IMG/VR virus record: IMGVR_UViG_3300025770_001492 | Span: 124,001 to 188,000 of that record | Reading direction: 5' to 3' (one strand) | DNA: 64,000 nt | Source: a virus | Shown: positions 23,917 to 32,966 of the stretch, one piece after another | Layout of the letters: every line of letters begins with the position of its first letter | Numbering within the stretch: position 1 is the stretch's first letter | Position numbers and translations under genes: made by a program | The notes under the pieces: generated by a model | What the model was told of the DNA's origin: nothing | Databases searched by the model: none | Seen by the model: the letters and a program-made list of their open reading frames with translations, nothing else

Positions 23917-24903
23917 TTAACTGCTTAGATTTCTTAGTTCATTCAAGAAGTCATCATCAGCCATTGATTCTGTTTCTCCAGAAGTTGGCAACTCCGTTTC
24001 AGCGACAGCAACTGCGGCAGCAGCGGGAGCGGGAGCGGAGTCCAAAGGAGCATCTGTTACCGTTGCTGATGCAACTGTTGCACTCGGAGATGTTTGAAAT
24101 TCAGTAGGATCAAACCCACTAGAACCAGAGCTATCTTGAACCAACCCAAGATGAACTTTAAGCTCATGCTTAAGCTCATCTTCTGGCCTCAAGGCTCTCA
24201 GAGATGCAATATCGTGCAAATCTGTCATCCATTTTTCAATTTGATCTGGCTCACCTAATGGGCTTGGATCTAAGAATTTAGAATCGCTGTAATTAGGATA
24301 AGAATCACGACCTGATTGTCGCATCGTTTTGATTAACTTAAAGTCTCTGCCGTTTGTCGGATGAGTTACATCCCCCAAAGCAGCCTCATTGATCGATTTG
24401 TCGCCAACAATCGCTCGAATGATCATCTTGTGTAAAGTTTTACCAACAGACAAGATTTTGGGACCAACATTTTCTTCCATCTTTTGAGTCTGCTCATTGA
24501 ACACAGATCGAACAACAACATTGTAATAGTAACGCTCGATTGGCTTTATCTTTCGAGCATTTGCCTGCATTTGATTAGCTTCTTCAGGCGACTTCTTTTC
24601 CGACTCTTGCCACAGCCAATTATAATATTTGCAAATAGGACAATTATCGCCCTTCCATCGTGAACCGTCTAGTTCTTTAGGGCAGTGGCAGCTTTTGTTG
24701 TTTACTCTATGAATCCTTGTAGAGCAGTAGAAAGGATTTTTATCCCTGCCAAAAGCACTTGCTGGTGCTGGTGGTAGAAGCCTTAAAACTAAGGCCCCAT
24801 TGCCTTCTGGCATTTTTACAAAGTTTGCAAGATAATCACCTGCTTGTGATTCTGTTGATAATCGATCATTTTCTGCTTGTAGAGCACCGATGTCTAAAGT
24901 CAT
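23917..24903 (-). CDS. gp32-like single-stranded DNA-binding protein
   Basis: A 328-residue protein. LVLRLLPPAP and the PFYCSTRIHRVNNKSCHCPK...CPICKYYNWLW segment give an OB-fold with a zinc site (Cys/His...C-x-x-C) like that of T4 gp32. The low-complexity Ala/Pro linker (about 265-310) and acidic end (MADDDFLNELRN) match the flexible C-terminal tail that recruits other replication proteins. It coats single-stranded DNA and works with UvsX, the helicase and polymerase. It has its own strong promoter at 24969-24997. Confidence 0.88.
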   Translation of the reverse strand: MTLDIGALQAENDRLSTESQAGDYLANFVKMPEGNGALVLRLLPPAPASAFGRDKNPFYCSTRIHRVNNKSCHCPKELDGSRWKGDNCPICKYYNWLWQESEKKSPEEANQMQANARKIKPIERYYYNVVVRSVFNEQTQKMEENVGPKILSVGKTLHKMIIRAIVGDKSINEAALGDVTHPTNGRDFKLIKTMRQSGRDSYPNYSDSKFLDPSPLGEPDQIEKWMTDLHDIASLRALRPEDELKHELKVHLGLVQDSSGSSGFDPTEFQTSPSATVASATVTDAPLDSAPAPAAAAVAVAETELPTSGETESMADDDFLNELRNLSS

Positions 24904-24968
24904 TTTTGTTCTCCGTAGTTTTTAAAGGTAATGCAACGTTTGTTATAGTTTTCGTTGCGTGGTTGATT

Positions 24969-24997
24969 GTTATAAATAGTATCGTCAATAAGGTCAA
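24969..24997 (-). promoter_or_regulatory. Sigma70-type promoter for gp32
   Basis: On the minus strand TTGACC (24997-24992), a 17-base spacer and TATAAC (24974-24969) lie about 65 bases before the gp32 ATG. The long A-rich leader after it is free of strong structure. Confidence 0.65.
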
Positions 24998-25042
24998 TGG
25001 ACTTTAGTTATATTTTTATTTTATTTTTAGGTAGGCATCGGT

Positions 25043-25513
25043 TCAGTTTTTAAGGTCTGGCTCTGATGTTGCGAAACTGCATTCCGCCCCTCCTGCAAAG
25101 CCTCCAATAGTTTTCTTTTTGATTTGATTTTTGGCCTTTTCAACGGCTCCAGATTTTATAGCTTCTAGCTTTTCTTCAGGGGTTGTTGCACCTGTCGCCA
25201 CTAGTTCCTCGTTTAACTTTTTTCTATTTTCTGCTTGTTGGCCACTTTCTTCTTCTAAAGCTTTCAGGATCTCTAAATTCTTCTCTAGTTTTTCCATCAC
25301 TTCTGCATCCTTTTCTGGATTAGGTTCTTTTTTTCGGTATGTAGTAGACAAACCGGCTTTAGCGGCAGCTTTGCGAGCACGCTCTTGAGAATCTCTTTCG
25401 GCCCTTTTCTCCTTTGCCTCTTCACGAATTGCTGACCTGCGTGCCAGAACTCTCCCCTTGGCTAATTTTTCTCTTTTTTTCTTTTTCTTTTCTTGTTTTT
25501 TTAAATTGCTCAT
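25043..25513 (-). CDS. Charged coiled-coil-like hypothetical protein
   Basis: A 156-residue Lys/Glu/Arg/Ala-rich protein, very probably helical or coiled-coil through residues 5-130 (KKQEKKKKKREKLAKGR...). The C-terminus is Gly-rich (KKTIGGFAGGAECSF). The ATG at 25513 has GAGGTAA upstream and is preferred over one 45 bases further upstream inside the previous gene. Function unknown. Confidence 0.6.
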   Translation of the reverse strand: MSNLKKQEKKKKKREKLAKGRVLARRSAIREEAKEKRAERDSQERARKAAAKAGLSTTYRKKEPNPEKDAEVMEKLEKNLEILKALEEESGQQAENRKKLNEELVATGATTPEEKLEAIKSGAVEKAKNQIKKKTIGGFAGGAECSFATSEPDLKN

Positions 25514-25515
25514 AT

Positions 25516-26331
25516 TTACCTCACGCTTGGCATGTTGTCGCCAATTACGCCGCTCCATTGTAATTTTGAATCTGACTGGTCTTGGATCTGGACACCTCTT
25601 TCCCGATCCCCGATTAACTGTGATGTTTCCGTTTTGAAGAACTTATCTGACATTGCTTGTTTGTTGCCATTATCATCTAAAGTAAAATACTGCATGCCTG
25701 CGTATTGATTTCCAGCAGCTTTTTCTTCGTATATTGGATATTTTTTACCCAAAGTAAACCTAAGACCTCGACGTTTGGCATCTTGTGCTAACCCGTCTAT
25801 AACAGGATCGAACACCTCGTACCTCAAAGGAGCGTTTTTAAATTGCGACTTGCCTTTGGGACTAGGTGCTGTAGCCTGTGGGTGTGTTTTTCTAGATGGT
25901 GTGTTTTGCGACGATTCGTGTGGGAAAGGCACGCTGGCAGTCTCGGCCCCAGCAACCCCAAGCGAATTGATTAAATCAGGATTGGCATCAAGCAAGGCTT
26001 TGAGTTGGTCTATGGGATCACTTTGCTCAAGGCTCTCGCCTTTCAACGTTGACCCATCATCAAACTTAAACTTCCTATTTTTTATAACAATGCCGTCTTT
26101 CGCCTCTCTGAATGTTACGCTTTTTTTCTTAAATTCGCTTATCTCTAAACTTGTAACTAGAATACTTCTCCGAGCCAAGAGTGCCATTACTTTGCCAGCT
26201 AAATAATCTAATTCCACATCTTCCCACGCCTCACCTACAATTACCATGCCTTCTTTTGTTTCTTCTTTGTTATATTCTCCACGCTCTATTTCTTCGTGGT
26301 AATAGTATACAACTTCGTAACCCATTGACAT
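25516..26331 (-). CDS. Hypothetical protein
   Basis: A 271-residue protein. The N-terminal third (YEVVYYYHEEIERGEYNKEE) looks folded and mixed alpha/beta; the middle (about 120-165) is a Ser/Pro/Thr/Lys linker; the C-terminal part (GLRFTLGKKYPIYEEK) is folded again. AGAGGTAA precedes the ATG. It lies between gp32 and the methyltransferase gene on the same strand. No family recognised. Confidence 0.55.
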   Translation of the reverse strand: MSMGYEVVYYYHEEIERGEYNKEETKEGMVIVGEAWEDVELDYLAGKVMALLARRSILVTSLEISEFKKKSVTFREAKDGIVIKNRKFKFDDGSTLKGESLEQSDPIDQLKALLDANPDLINSLGVAGAETASVPFPHESSQNTPSRKTHPQATAPSPKGKSQFKNAPLRYEVFDPVIDGLAQDAKRRGLRFTLGKKYPIYEEKAAGNQYAGMQYFTLDDNGNKQAMSDKFFKTETSQLIGDRERGVQIQDQSDSKLQWSGVIGDNMPSVR

Positions 26332-26375
26332 TTACCTCTTTTACTATTATTTCTCTTTAAGATAGTTTGAAAAAC

Positions 26376-26999
26376 TTATTTTTGAACTATTCCAACACCG
26401 TATCTTGTTTTTATTACAAAAGGATCTCTATTTTTAATGTTACAAAAATTACTAAAAGAATCTTTGGCAGACTTGTCAGATACAACACGATCCACCACTA
26501 AAAATCCACCCGAACTTAGAAAAGGCCACAAAATCTCCAAGCATTCTAGATGAGTGTCATACAATATTCTCTCATTTACCATAATAAGATCCCATTTCTT
26601 ACTATGAACACTTTTTTCAAAAGCTTCATCATGAAAGCCTCCGTGATAAAAACTAAAATTATTTTTGTAATGATTTTTTACATTTTTAATAGAAAGACGA
26701 GACGAGTAAAAAACTTCATTTTTTCTTTGAAAAGCTAAAAAATCTTCCACCGAATTACAGCTTTTCATAAAGCAAGCAGAAGAAAGCCCCAAATTAAAAC
26801 CTATTTGAATATAGCTCTTAGGAGAAATATGTTTCCCAAGATGATAATAAAATGGCATATACAAGGGATCTGCATAAGCACCTGATTTCCTAGATGATTC
26901 ATCAATAAACCGAAGTGAACTTAAAATTATTCTAGGAGATATCAACCCATCCTGTAGATTTGACTCTAGATTAGAAACTATTTCTTTCAATTCTTTCAT
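26376..26999 (-). CDS. SAM methyltransferase-like protein
   Basis: A 207-residue protein. SYIQIGFNLGLSS corresponds to motif I of Rossmann methyltransferases, FYHGGFHDEAF and WDLIMVNERILYDTHLECLEIL to the acidic strand and following helix, and SGGFLVVDRVVSD to the strand after. Motif I is weaker than in the other methyltransferases here (G-F-N-L-G), so catalytic activity is uncertain. It neighbours a DUF707-type glycosyltransferase gene. Confidence 0.55.
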   Translation of the reverse strand: MKELKEIVSNLESNLQDGLISPRIILSSLRFIDESSRKSGAYADPLYMPFYYHLGKHISPKSYIQIGFNLGLSSACFMKSCNSVEDFLAFQRKNEVFYSSRLSIKNVKNHYKNNFSFYHGGFHDEAFEKSVHSKKWDLIMVNERILYDTHLECLEILWPFLSSGGFLVVDRVVSDKSAKDSFSNFCNIKNRDPFVIKTRYGVGIVQK

Positions 27000-27083
27000 T
27001 TTAACACCAAATACACAAACAGCCTTTTCCCTATCGCCCCAATTGTTTAAAAGACTTGAGAAAAGGCTGCTTGCTTAAAAATT

Positions 27084-27111
27084 AAAAAACTGACTGTTCC
27101 TCCAGTCAGTT
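27084..27111 (-). terminator. Rho-independent terminator
   Basis: AACTGACT pairs with AGTCAGTT around an 8-base loop, followed on the minus strand by six T. It would end transcripts from the genes at 27140 and upstream, before the methyltransferase gene at 26999. Confidence 0.8.
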
Positions 27112-27139
27112 CTTTGCACTCTTAGCTAAGACGTTTGTC

Positions 27140-27244
27140 TTAATTTTTGAAAACCACACAAGATGTGCCTTTAAAGCATCCATCTTCTGTGCAAGTGATT
27201 TTCTTCTTTTTCATGTGTGTCATCCGCACAGGCAGACCCATCAT
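27140..27244 (-). CDS. Possible 34-residue peptide
   Basis: A short frame begins with two ATG codons (MMGLPVRMTHMKKKKITCTE) and ends just before a TAAGAC/GTCTTA hairpin and the terminator. It has three Cys and a Lys cluster. No good ribosome binding site is seen, so this may instead be part of a non-coding 3' region. Reported because the gap (27000-27286) otherwise holds only hairpins. Confidence 0.3.
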   Translation of the reverse strand: MMGLPVRMTHMKKKKITCTEDGCFKGTSCVVFKN

Positions 27245-27286
27245 ATTTCGAAGGCAAATTCTAAGAATACAAATTATTTACTCTTG

Positions 27287-28165
27287 TTAATCTATTAAAT
27301 TTTTAAAATTTAACAACCTATTTCCCACTTTCCTGCACGCATGAGAACACCCTTTATCCCTTCGGAAAAGGTGATTAAACCTATGTTTAACCTGTGGGAT
27401 TTCATGCAGTACACACACTCTTTCCATTCGTCTCTCTATATTAGAAATTTCAGTACAAATAGCAAGAGGAATCTTGTATCGCCTAAGAATTTTTTTCTTT
27501 TCTATAGTGGGGCAAATATCGTCTTTTTTATATTTTTCATATAATTCCCCAGACTCACATTCTTTTGTGTGCTTAATTTGGATTAAATCTATTACTCCGC
27601 AATTTTCATAATTTAAGATTTTAGGCCAAACCCAATCAAGTCCCCATCCACTTTTGGTCTCTATAAAAGTTTTTCTAAGCGTTTTGAAAGATTCTCTACT
27701 GAAAACCGGAGCCATTCGTTCTACGACGTTGGTAAATCGGAATTCTGTTCCAGTGTGATTGGACACAATGGGCCACTCTTTTTTATCCGAACCTATAAAA
27801 CTATCACTAGTCATCGAAGGCTGTGCCAAATTTAAACCTTTATCTTTGCAATACCGAAACATGTGAGACAAAGATTCGCTGTTTACAGACACGTCGTCAT
27901 CTGGGCACCAGATGAATTCATAATTTGAAAAAGACTTTTCAAATTTATCATACATTTCAGATATTAAATGCCACTTATATCCTTTTGATTTTAAATAATA
28001 TTTGGCATCATCTTTGTACATCTCTTCTTTGTGGACAAGATCGCCATAGTAAATCAAAGCCAAATCAAAAGATTTGTTTTTGGCATCAGAAATCCACTCT
28101 TTGTGAATAGATTGATCACCAACAGCAGCGATAACCAAATTTGACTTTCTTCTCTTCCAAATCAA
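27287..28165 (-). CDS. DUF707-like glycosyltransferase
   Basis: A 292-residue protein starting at TTG that overlaps the upstream TGA (TTGA), with AGGTGG seven bases before. YEFIWCPDDDVSVNS carries the DDD metal motif, and VFSRESFKTLR followed by KSGWGLDWVWPKIL is the signature pair of DUF707 proteins (GT-A fold). It probably transfers a sugar to an unknown acceptor. Confidence 0.7.
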   Translation of the reverse strand: MIWKRRKSNLVIAAVGDQSIHKEWISDAKNKSFDLALIYYGDLVHKEEMYKDDAKYYLKSKGYKWHLISEMYDKFEKSFSNYEFIWCPDDDVSVNSESLSHMFRYCKDKGLNLAQPSMTSDSFIGSDKKEWPIVSNHTGTEFRFTNVVERMAPVFSRESFKTLRKTFIETKSGWGLDWVWPKILNYENCGVIDLIQIKHTKECESGELYEKYKKDDICPTIEKKKILRRYKIPLAICTEISNIERRMERVCVLHEIPQVKHRFNHLFRRDKGCSHACRKVGNRLLNFKNLID

Positions 28166-28725
28166 TTCGCACCACCTATGATATTGTCAACCTTCGCACC
28201 ACCTATGATATTGTCAACCTTGACATCAAGGTCACTTGAGGTCGTTGTTAAGCGACCGTCACTATTGGCCGGATCGAACCATTGTTTTTCCATTTCTTTT
28301 CTAAATGTATTTGCTCTATTTTGAGCCGAATCGTGTGCCTTGTCCCAAGCTCTAAGATGCTGTTGCAGGCATTTGACGGTGTGCTTCGCTCGTGCGATTC
28401 CTTTCTTTGCTTCTTCGAGTTCTTCATCTGATTTAGCACTTGCATCTGCTAATTTGTCAGAACATCCATTTTCTTTATAGGAAACAAACAAGCTTGCATA
28501 TTTACTTTCATAGTCAGCATCTCTTGCATCTTTAAGATATTCTGCATCTGCTAGTTGTCGAGCAAAGTATGCGTACCACGCACCTGCATCTTGTAACCAT
28601 TCGCCTACAGACTGTTCGTTGAAGATCAGCCTATTGGGGTCAAGATATACTTTTTGCTCACCAACTTTTACGCTAGGCGTCTGTTCTAATATTTCTTCTA
28701 AAGTTTCTACTGTTACGTCTGGCAT
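28162..28725 (-). CDS. Hypothetical helical protein with duplicated C-terminus
   Basis: A 187-residue, mostly helical protein. The C-terminus contains KVDNIIGGA twice in tandem, encoded by an exact 27-bp duplication. AAAGGGAAA precedes the ATG. It lies between the DnaB-like helicase and glycosyltransferase genes. No family recognised, though position beside the helicase would allow a helicase accessory role (speculative). Confidence 0.6.
   Translation of the reverse strand: MPDVTVETLEEILEQTPSVKVGEQKVYLDPNRLIFNEQSVGEWLQDAGAWYAYFARQLADAEYLKDARDADYESKYASLFVSYKENGCSDKLADASAKSDEELEEAKKGIARAKHTVKCLQQHLRAWDKAHDSAQNRANTFRKEMEKQWFDPANSDGRLTTTSSDLDVKVDNIIGGAKVDNIIGGAN
28166..28219. repeat. Exact 27-bp tandem duplication
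   Basis: Two identical 27-bp units (28166-28192 and 28193-28219) at the 3' end of the 187-residue gene. Each unit includes the AGGTGG that serves as ribosome binding site for the following TTG-started glycosyltransferase gene. Confidence 0.9.
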
Positions 28726-28744
28726 TTTATTTCCCTTTGTTAAA

Positions 28745-30409
28745 CTAGTCTAGTCCTGGTATTTCGTCTTTTACATCTACATCATCGTCATTGTTTCCAA
28801 TTTCTTTAGAAAAATTTGCCGATGCTCCTTCAATCGCATTCAGGTGATCAGATGCATTTCCAATTATACTGGCAGTTGGGTCGTTCTTTAACTCATTTTC
28901 CACGCCTTGAGTACCGTGTTCCTCTTTTGTGGACTGGTATTCTTTAAGAACTTTCATATATGTATCTTTCGATATCTGTCGCATGCACAACGTGTGTCTA
29001 TTAATTTCTATATGAAAGTGATACTTCGCTTGACCGTTTCTATTTTTGGCAATAAAGACCCTAGCCAATCTAATTGGCTCGCAATCGTTTTCATCTTGAA
29101 ACTGATTCAGAGTCCACAAGGCATCGAGCGGCTTAACTTGGTCAAAGGAGTCTGAGAGATGTTCGTCATCAATTACATCTCCCATTTTTGCAATTTCTTT
29201 AGAACTTCTATTTGCCTGCATAGCTGTAATAATGCAAATCTTCTCAGAAACAGCCCAGCCTCTCAGGTCTCTAACAATCTTGTATCTAGATTCATAGGTC
29301 TTCACGCCAGGATAATCTGCCATTTCTCCGATATAATCAACAATGACCAAATCAGGAGTAAATCCTTGAAGTTTAAGCTGATTGTGGTATGCCATTAGAT
29401 CGCTCGGACCCATTTGGCCACCAGGAAACTGCTTAATAATTAAAAGCCTTTTGTCCTCTTTGTCTTCTACATATTCGTTAATTGCATTGATGACAATTTC
29501 AGGGTTGTCTTTCTCCATGAGAGTGTTGATTCCAGGCATGCTCTCTACACCTACCGGATTTGCTATTTGTGAATCAAACCTGTCAGCAGTAAGATCTTCT
29601 GAATTTTCGAGAGTGATGTAAAGGACTTTTTTTCCAATATTAACATTAGCAATAGCACCTCTCACAAGAGCTAAAGATTTCCCCGTCCCACTCAATCCCA
29701 TCCAAGATGCTATCTCGCCTCGACTGAGACCGCCACCAATAATATGGTCATCAATTGCCTTAAATCCACTTGTGAAGATCTCTCCTTCTTCTGCCGCTTT
29801 CTTCTTTCTTTCGTATCTCTCTTCCGGCCCTTCGAAGTAGTTTTCGCCAATATCAACATCACGATCAACCAACAAGGCTTCACGTAACATTTCTTTAATT
29901 TTGTCCCAAGACCTCTTTCCTTTGAATTCTTGGATGCACCTGTGAAACGTTATCTTCAGTTCGGCTTCTTTAGCAAACTCAGTAATCTTATCGCTGTAAT
30001 ACGATCTTGATTCAATTCCAGGATTGTAGAACTTCAGGACAGTACTGAGTTCCTTCAGAAAATGAACACGAACTTCTGCATCTTTTCCCTCTGTTAAATC
30101 CCTTAGTTCCTGTGCTAATTGAATTCTAGTTGGTAGAGATGTGTATTCTTGAAAGTGTGAAAATAAAATTTTGCACAACTTTTGATGAACTTCATTGGCG
30201 AAGTAAGTGTGCTTAACTAGCTGAATATTTTGTCGGCAAAAGCTTTCATCTTGAAGAAGCAGAGAGACAATTTCCCGTTGAAAATCTTCGCTCCAATTGT
30301 ACGCATCGCCAGACGCAGGGTCAGGATCATTGGCCATTAATTCAGCCAATGCTTCCTGCTCTTCATCTGACAAGTCGCCTTCGTCTAGGAAATCAATTCC
30401 TTCTGCCAT
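28745..30409 (-). CDS. Replicative DNA helicase (DnaB/T4 gp41-like)
   Basis: A 554-residue superfamily 4 helicase. The N-terminal domain (about 40-200) is helical. The RecA-like core starts with TSGFKAIDDHIIGGGLSRGE, Walker A MGLSGTGKS, VLYITLENSE, Walker B DLVIVDYIGEM and ICIITAMQANRSSKE (the Q/R region of motifs H3/H4). The acidic tail (NNDDDVDVKDEIPGLD) is typical of phage replisome proteins. It unwinds the fork on the lagging strand. The ATG at 30409 has GGAG upstream. Confidence 0.92.
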   Translation of the reverse strand: MAEGIDFLDEGDLSDEEQEALAELMANDPDPASGDAYNWSEDFQREIVSLLLQDESFCRQNIQLVKHTYFANEVHQKLCKILFSHFQEYTSLPTRIQLAQELRDLTEGKDAEVRVHFLKELSTVLKFYNPGIESRSYYSDKITEFAKEAELKITFHRCIQEFKGKRSWDKIKEMLREALLVDRDVDIGENYFEGPEERYERKKKAAEEGEIFTSGFKAIDDHIIGGGLSRGEIASWMGLSGTGKSLALVRGAIANVNIGKKVLYITLENSEDLTADRFDSQIANPVGVESMPGINTLMEKDNPEIVINAINEYVEDKEDKRLLIIKQFPGGQMGPSDLMAYHNQLKLQGFTPDLVIVDYIGEMADYPGVKTYESRYKIVRDLRGWAVSEKICIITAMQANRSSKEIAKMGDVIDDEHLSDSFDQVKPLDALWTLNQFQDENDCEPIRLARVFIAKNRNGQAKYHFHIEINRHTLCMRQISKDTYMKVLKEYQSTKEEHGTQGVENELKNDPTASIIGNASDHLNAIEGASANFSKEIGNNDDDVDVKDEIPGLD

Positions 30410-30463
30410 TCTCACTCCGAATAAAGCAACACGTTTCTGCTTATCTGACTCTGTGTTGAGTTG

Positions 30464-31027
30464 TTAAAAATCAGAAGAAACCAAGTAGTCATATTCCGAA
30501 AGACTCACCTGCCCTGATCTGATTCCTTTTTCTCTAGTAATTCTTTTGCCCATAGATTTTTGAGCATTCCAGGTTATAGATTTACAATATGTTACAAATT
30601 TACTGTCTATTCGTAAAGGTGCTTTTCTAGAGAGTCTTTCTTTTTTTGGAACTATCTTCTTAACAAGTTTTTCTAGAATCTTTTCTTGATGAGGTCCAAA
30701 CTTTTGCTTATTCGCTCCGTGTCGAGTTTTATTTCTCCAAAGCTCACACAACTCTTCAACCACACATTTTACAAATTTATCTTGTGCGTGTTTGGCACAA
30801 AGCTCCAAGCATCCAACAATGTAAACCTGCCTCTTGTAGTAAGAGCCTGCCCTAATTAAGGCTATTCTGAGTTCTTGTGAAATATCTGTTTGTTCATCCG
30901 TGTGATTATTTCTAGAATTTTTTTTAATCAACTGCCATGCGGCATATTCGCACAAATCGCCAAACTTTTCATCAAGCTTTTCATATTCCTCTGATGTTAC
31001 AGGAAATTGAGTAAATATAGATTTCAA
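30464..31027 (-). CDS. Hypothetical protein, possibly sigma-like
   Basis: A 187-residue basic protein beginning at TTG with GGAG five bases upstream. Two segments resemble region 2 of small phage sigma factors: DISQELRIALIRAGSYYK and SKFVTYCKSITWNAQKSMGK, with Arg/Lys-rich surroundings. T4-type phages need a gp55-like late sigma factor and none is otherwise seen here. The match is weak and the protein may be something else. Confidence 0.4.
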   Translation of the reverse strand: MKSIFTQFPVTSEEYEKLDEKFGDLCEYAAWQLIKKNSRNNHTDEQTDISQELRIALIRAGSYYKRQVYIVGCLELCAKHAQDKFVKCVVEELCELWRNKTRHGANKQKFGPHQEKILEKLVKKIVPKKERLSRKAPLRIDSKFVTYCKSITWNAQKSMGKRITREKGIRSGQVSLSEYDYLVSSDF

Positions 31028-31038
31028 GGTATCTCCAA

Positions 31039-32310
31039 TTAGTTTATAGGCTTCATGTCATTGAGATTTTTCCCAATCTCACATGAAATTTTTAATTTTA
31101 AATTTGGATACAGATTATCGTCATCTGACTCCAGAATATCTTTTGATAAGTTATAAACCTTACGACAGTCGCTCGGCCTAACATAAAAAATATAACCATC
31201 ATGAACGTGCATCGCTATTCTTGCATCTTTAATTTCCCGGTGCAGCATGACAAGTTTATGCAAACAGACCGTAGATGCAGGAGATTGAATTACAAAATTT
31301 CTAATCCTATAATCTTGCTCTCCAAAAAATCGCTTTTTTCCGTAATGGTCTAAAGCATATCCGTCATCTTTAACAATTTGCTTGGCAACATATTCCAATG
31401 CGACCGAGTATTTATTTTGTATCTTTGTAATCAACTTATTGGCGACATCAAACGGTATCCCAAGCCGTTTCGAAAGGGACTTTGCGCCCTGTCCAAATAT
31501 GACAGGTAAAAATATACCCTTACAAATCCTTCTCGAATCTGGTGTTGGCTCCAATGTCGTGATATCTCTCCAAATCGTATTATACAAATCTTGCCCTGTT
31601 GCAAGATTTTTCCCCAACTCAGGATCATCAGAAAGCCATTGCAGCATAGAAACTTCCTGATGATTGAAGTCTATGTACATGAAAATTTCATCAAATCCAG
31701 CAGGTCTGAACAATTCTCTATCGGACTCGTTAATTGAATGGGGATTAAAGCTTTTGTCTGAGAATTTTGAGCATTTGCTTCGACCGTTAACTTGTCCAAG
31801 AATCTCGTAATAGGAATTTAGCTTTAATCTGTTTTTGGTGTGTATGATGCCTGCGTTTTCTATATCAGGTATCACACTAGTTATAAGCGGGAGATAAATA
31901 TTTTTGTAAATATATTTTAATTTATCCCAATTTGCGTCCTGCATGATGCTGACTAGTCTGGACTGGGCAGTTTTAAAACTCTCTGGGGCTTTCTCAAACA
32001 CTCCAAAAAAACACTCTAAAACCTTTAAGTCCAACAAGTTAGAGTCCAAATCATATTTCAATCCAAGCACATTGCCAACATGGGAAAATAAGTTTTTCAA
32101 ATCCCATCCAATCAACACTTTATTTGGATCATTTATATAAAAATCAATTTCGCCCAATTGTTCAGCAAGCTGACTTCTGTCGCTCGACAGATCTATTTGC
32201 ACTCGTTTGTTTCCGCCAATAATAATCAATCTTTTAGAAACAGTGCCTTCTACAGCAATAAAAATATTGCTATCTACCAACTGCTCTAAGGCTTGTGCTA
32301 ATTCGCTCAT
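31039..32310 (-). CDS. Family A DNA polymerase-like protein
   Basis: About 423 residues from the ATG at 32310. Polymerase motifs: A, YIDFNHQEVSMLQWL; B, RRICKGIFLPVIFGQGAKSL; C, MHVHDGYIF. The second Asp/Glu partner in motif C is Gly (HDG instead of HDE). An N-terminal region (about 15-110) resembles a DnaQ-like exonuclease fold (LIGWDLKNLFSHVG), but the DxE and N..D metal residues are not conserved. It is shorter than full PolA-type phage polymerases (about 580-700). No Shine-Dalgarno is seen. It is the promoter-proximal gene of the replication cluster. Confidence 0.75.
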   Translation of the reverse strand: MSELAQALEQLVDSNIFIAVEGTVSKRLIIIGGNKRVQIDLSSDRSQLAEQLGEIDFYINDPNKVLIGWDLKNLFSHVGNVLGLKYDLDSNLLDLKVLECFFGVFEKAPESFKTAQSRLVSIMQDANWDKLKYIYKNIYLPLITSVIPDIENAGIIHTKNRLKLNSYYEILGQVNGRSKCSKFSDKSFNPHSINESDRELFRPAGFDEIFMYIDFNHQEVSMLQWLSDDPELGKNLATGQDLYNTIWRDITTLEPTPDSRRICKGIFLPVIFGQGAKSLSKRLGIPFDVANKLITKIQNKYSVALEYVAKQIVKDDGYALDHYGKKRFFGEQDYRIRNFVIQSPASTVCLHKLVMLHREIKDARIAMHVHDGYIFYVRPSDCRKVYNLSKDILESDDDNLYPNLKLKISCEIGKNLNDMKPIN

Positions 32311-32581
32311 AGTAAGAGTGTAATGAAAAATCAAACAACTAACAAGATCGAAAAAACAACTAACGAGTTAAAACAAGTTTAAAAAACAAGTTTTGTATGC
32401 GCATAATCTCCTCCAAGTTTTATCTGGCCTTAATGCTTTCACCCTATTAATTAATTACTAATAATAACAAGGGGGATATAAGAGCACAGATAAACTGAGT
32501 TAATGTTCTTACTGACTTGTCTAATAAGAATCATTGTGTACAAGCAATAACAAAATCCAATTTGAAATTTACATAAAGCAA

Positions 32582-32609
32582 TTGTCTTGAATTACTTTTT
32601 CTTTATAAA
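32582..32609 (+). promoter_or_regulatory. Possible sigma70-type promoter
   Basis: TTGTCT, 16-base spacer, TATAAA. It would drive transcription through the structured segment at 32670-32820. Confidence 0.35.
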
Positions 32610-32937
32610 TTTCTTGTAAACGTCCTAACCAAAGTAAAGGAGAAAGATCTTTTTCAACTTTCTCACCCCAAGAGTTGGGTACGAATGGTTACGTAACAAT
32701 CCAACTGTTTTGCCGTTTTTAGGGGATGGTTTCAATACTCTGGCTCACCTAGTTTACTGCTCTCATGTAGATCTGGAGTTAGATCCGATTAGCAAGCAGG
32801 GCCACCTCGCAGAGTCAGGTTTTGTTTATCAGGCTGTAATTTGGGATTTTTTCAAATAATTCCTGATAAGGCAGGATGATGCCTAGCATGTTTTTAAAGT
32901 TGAAACTAAGTTAGTAACTCTAAATAATAAAGTCAAC

Positions 32938-32966
32938 TTGACTTGAGAAAAAAAATTTTATATAAA
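32938..32966 (+). promoter_or_regulatory. Sigma70-type promoter
   Basis: TTGACT, 17-base spacer, TATAAA, about 30 bases before the ATG at 32996, with AAAGGAAA in between as ribosome binding site. Confidence 0.65.
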
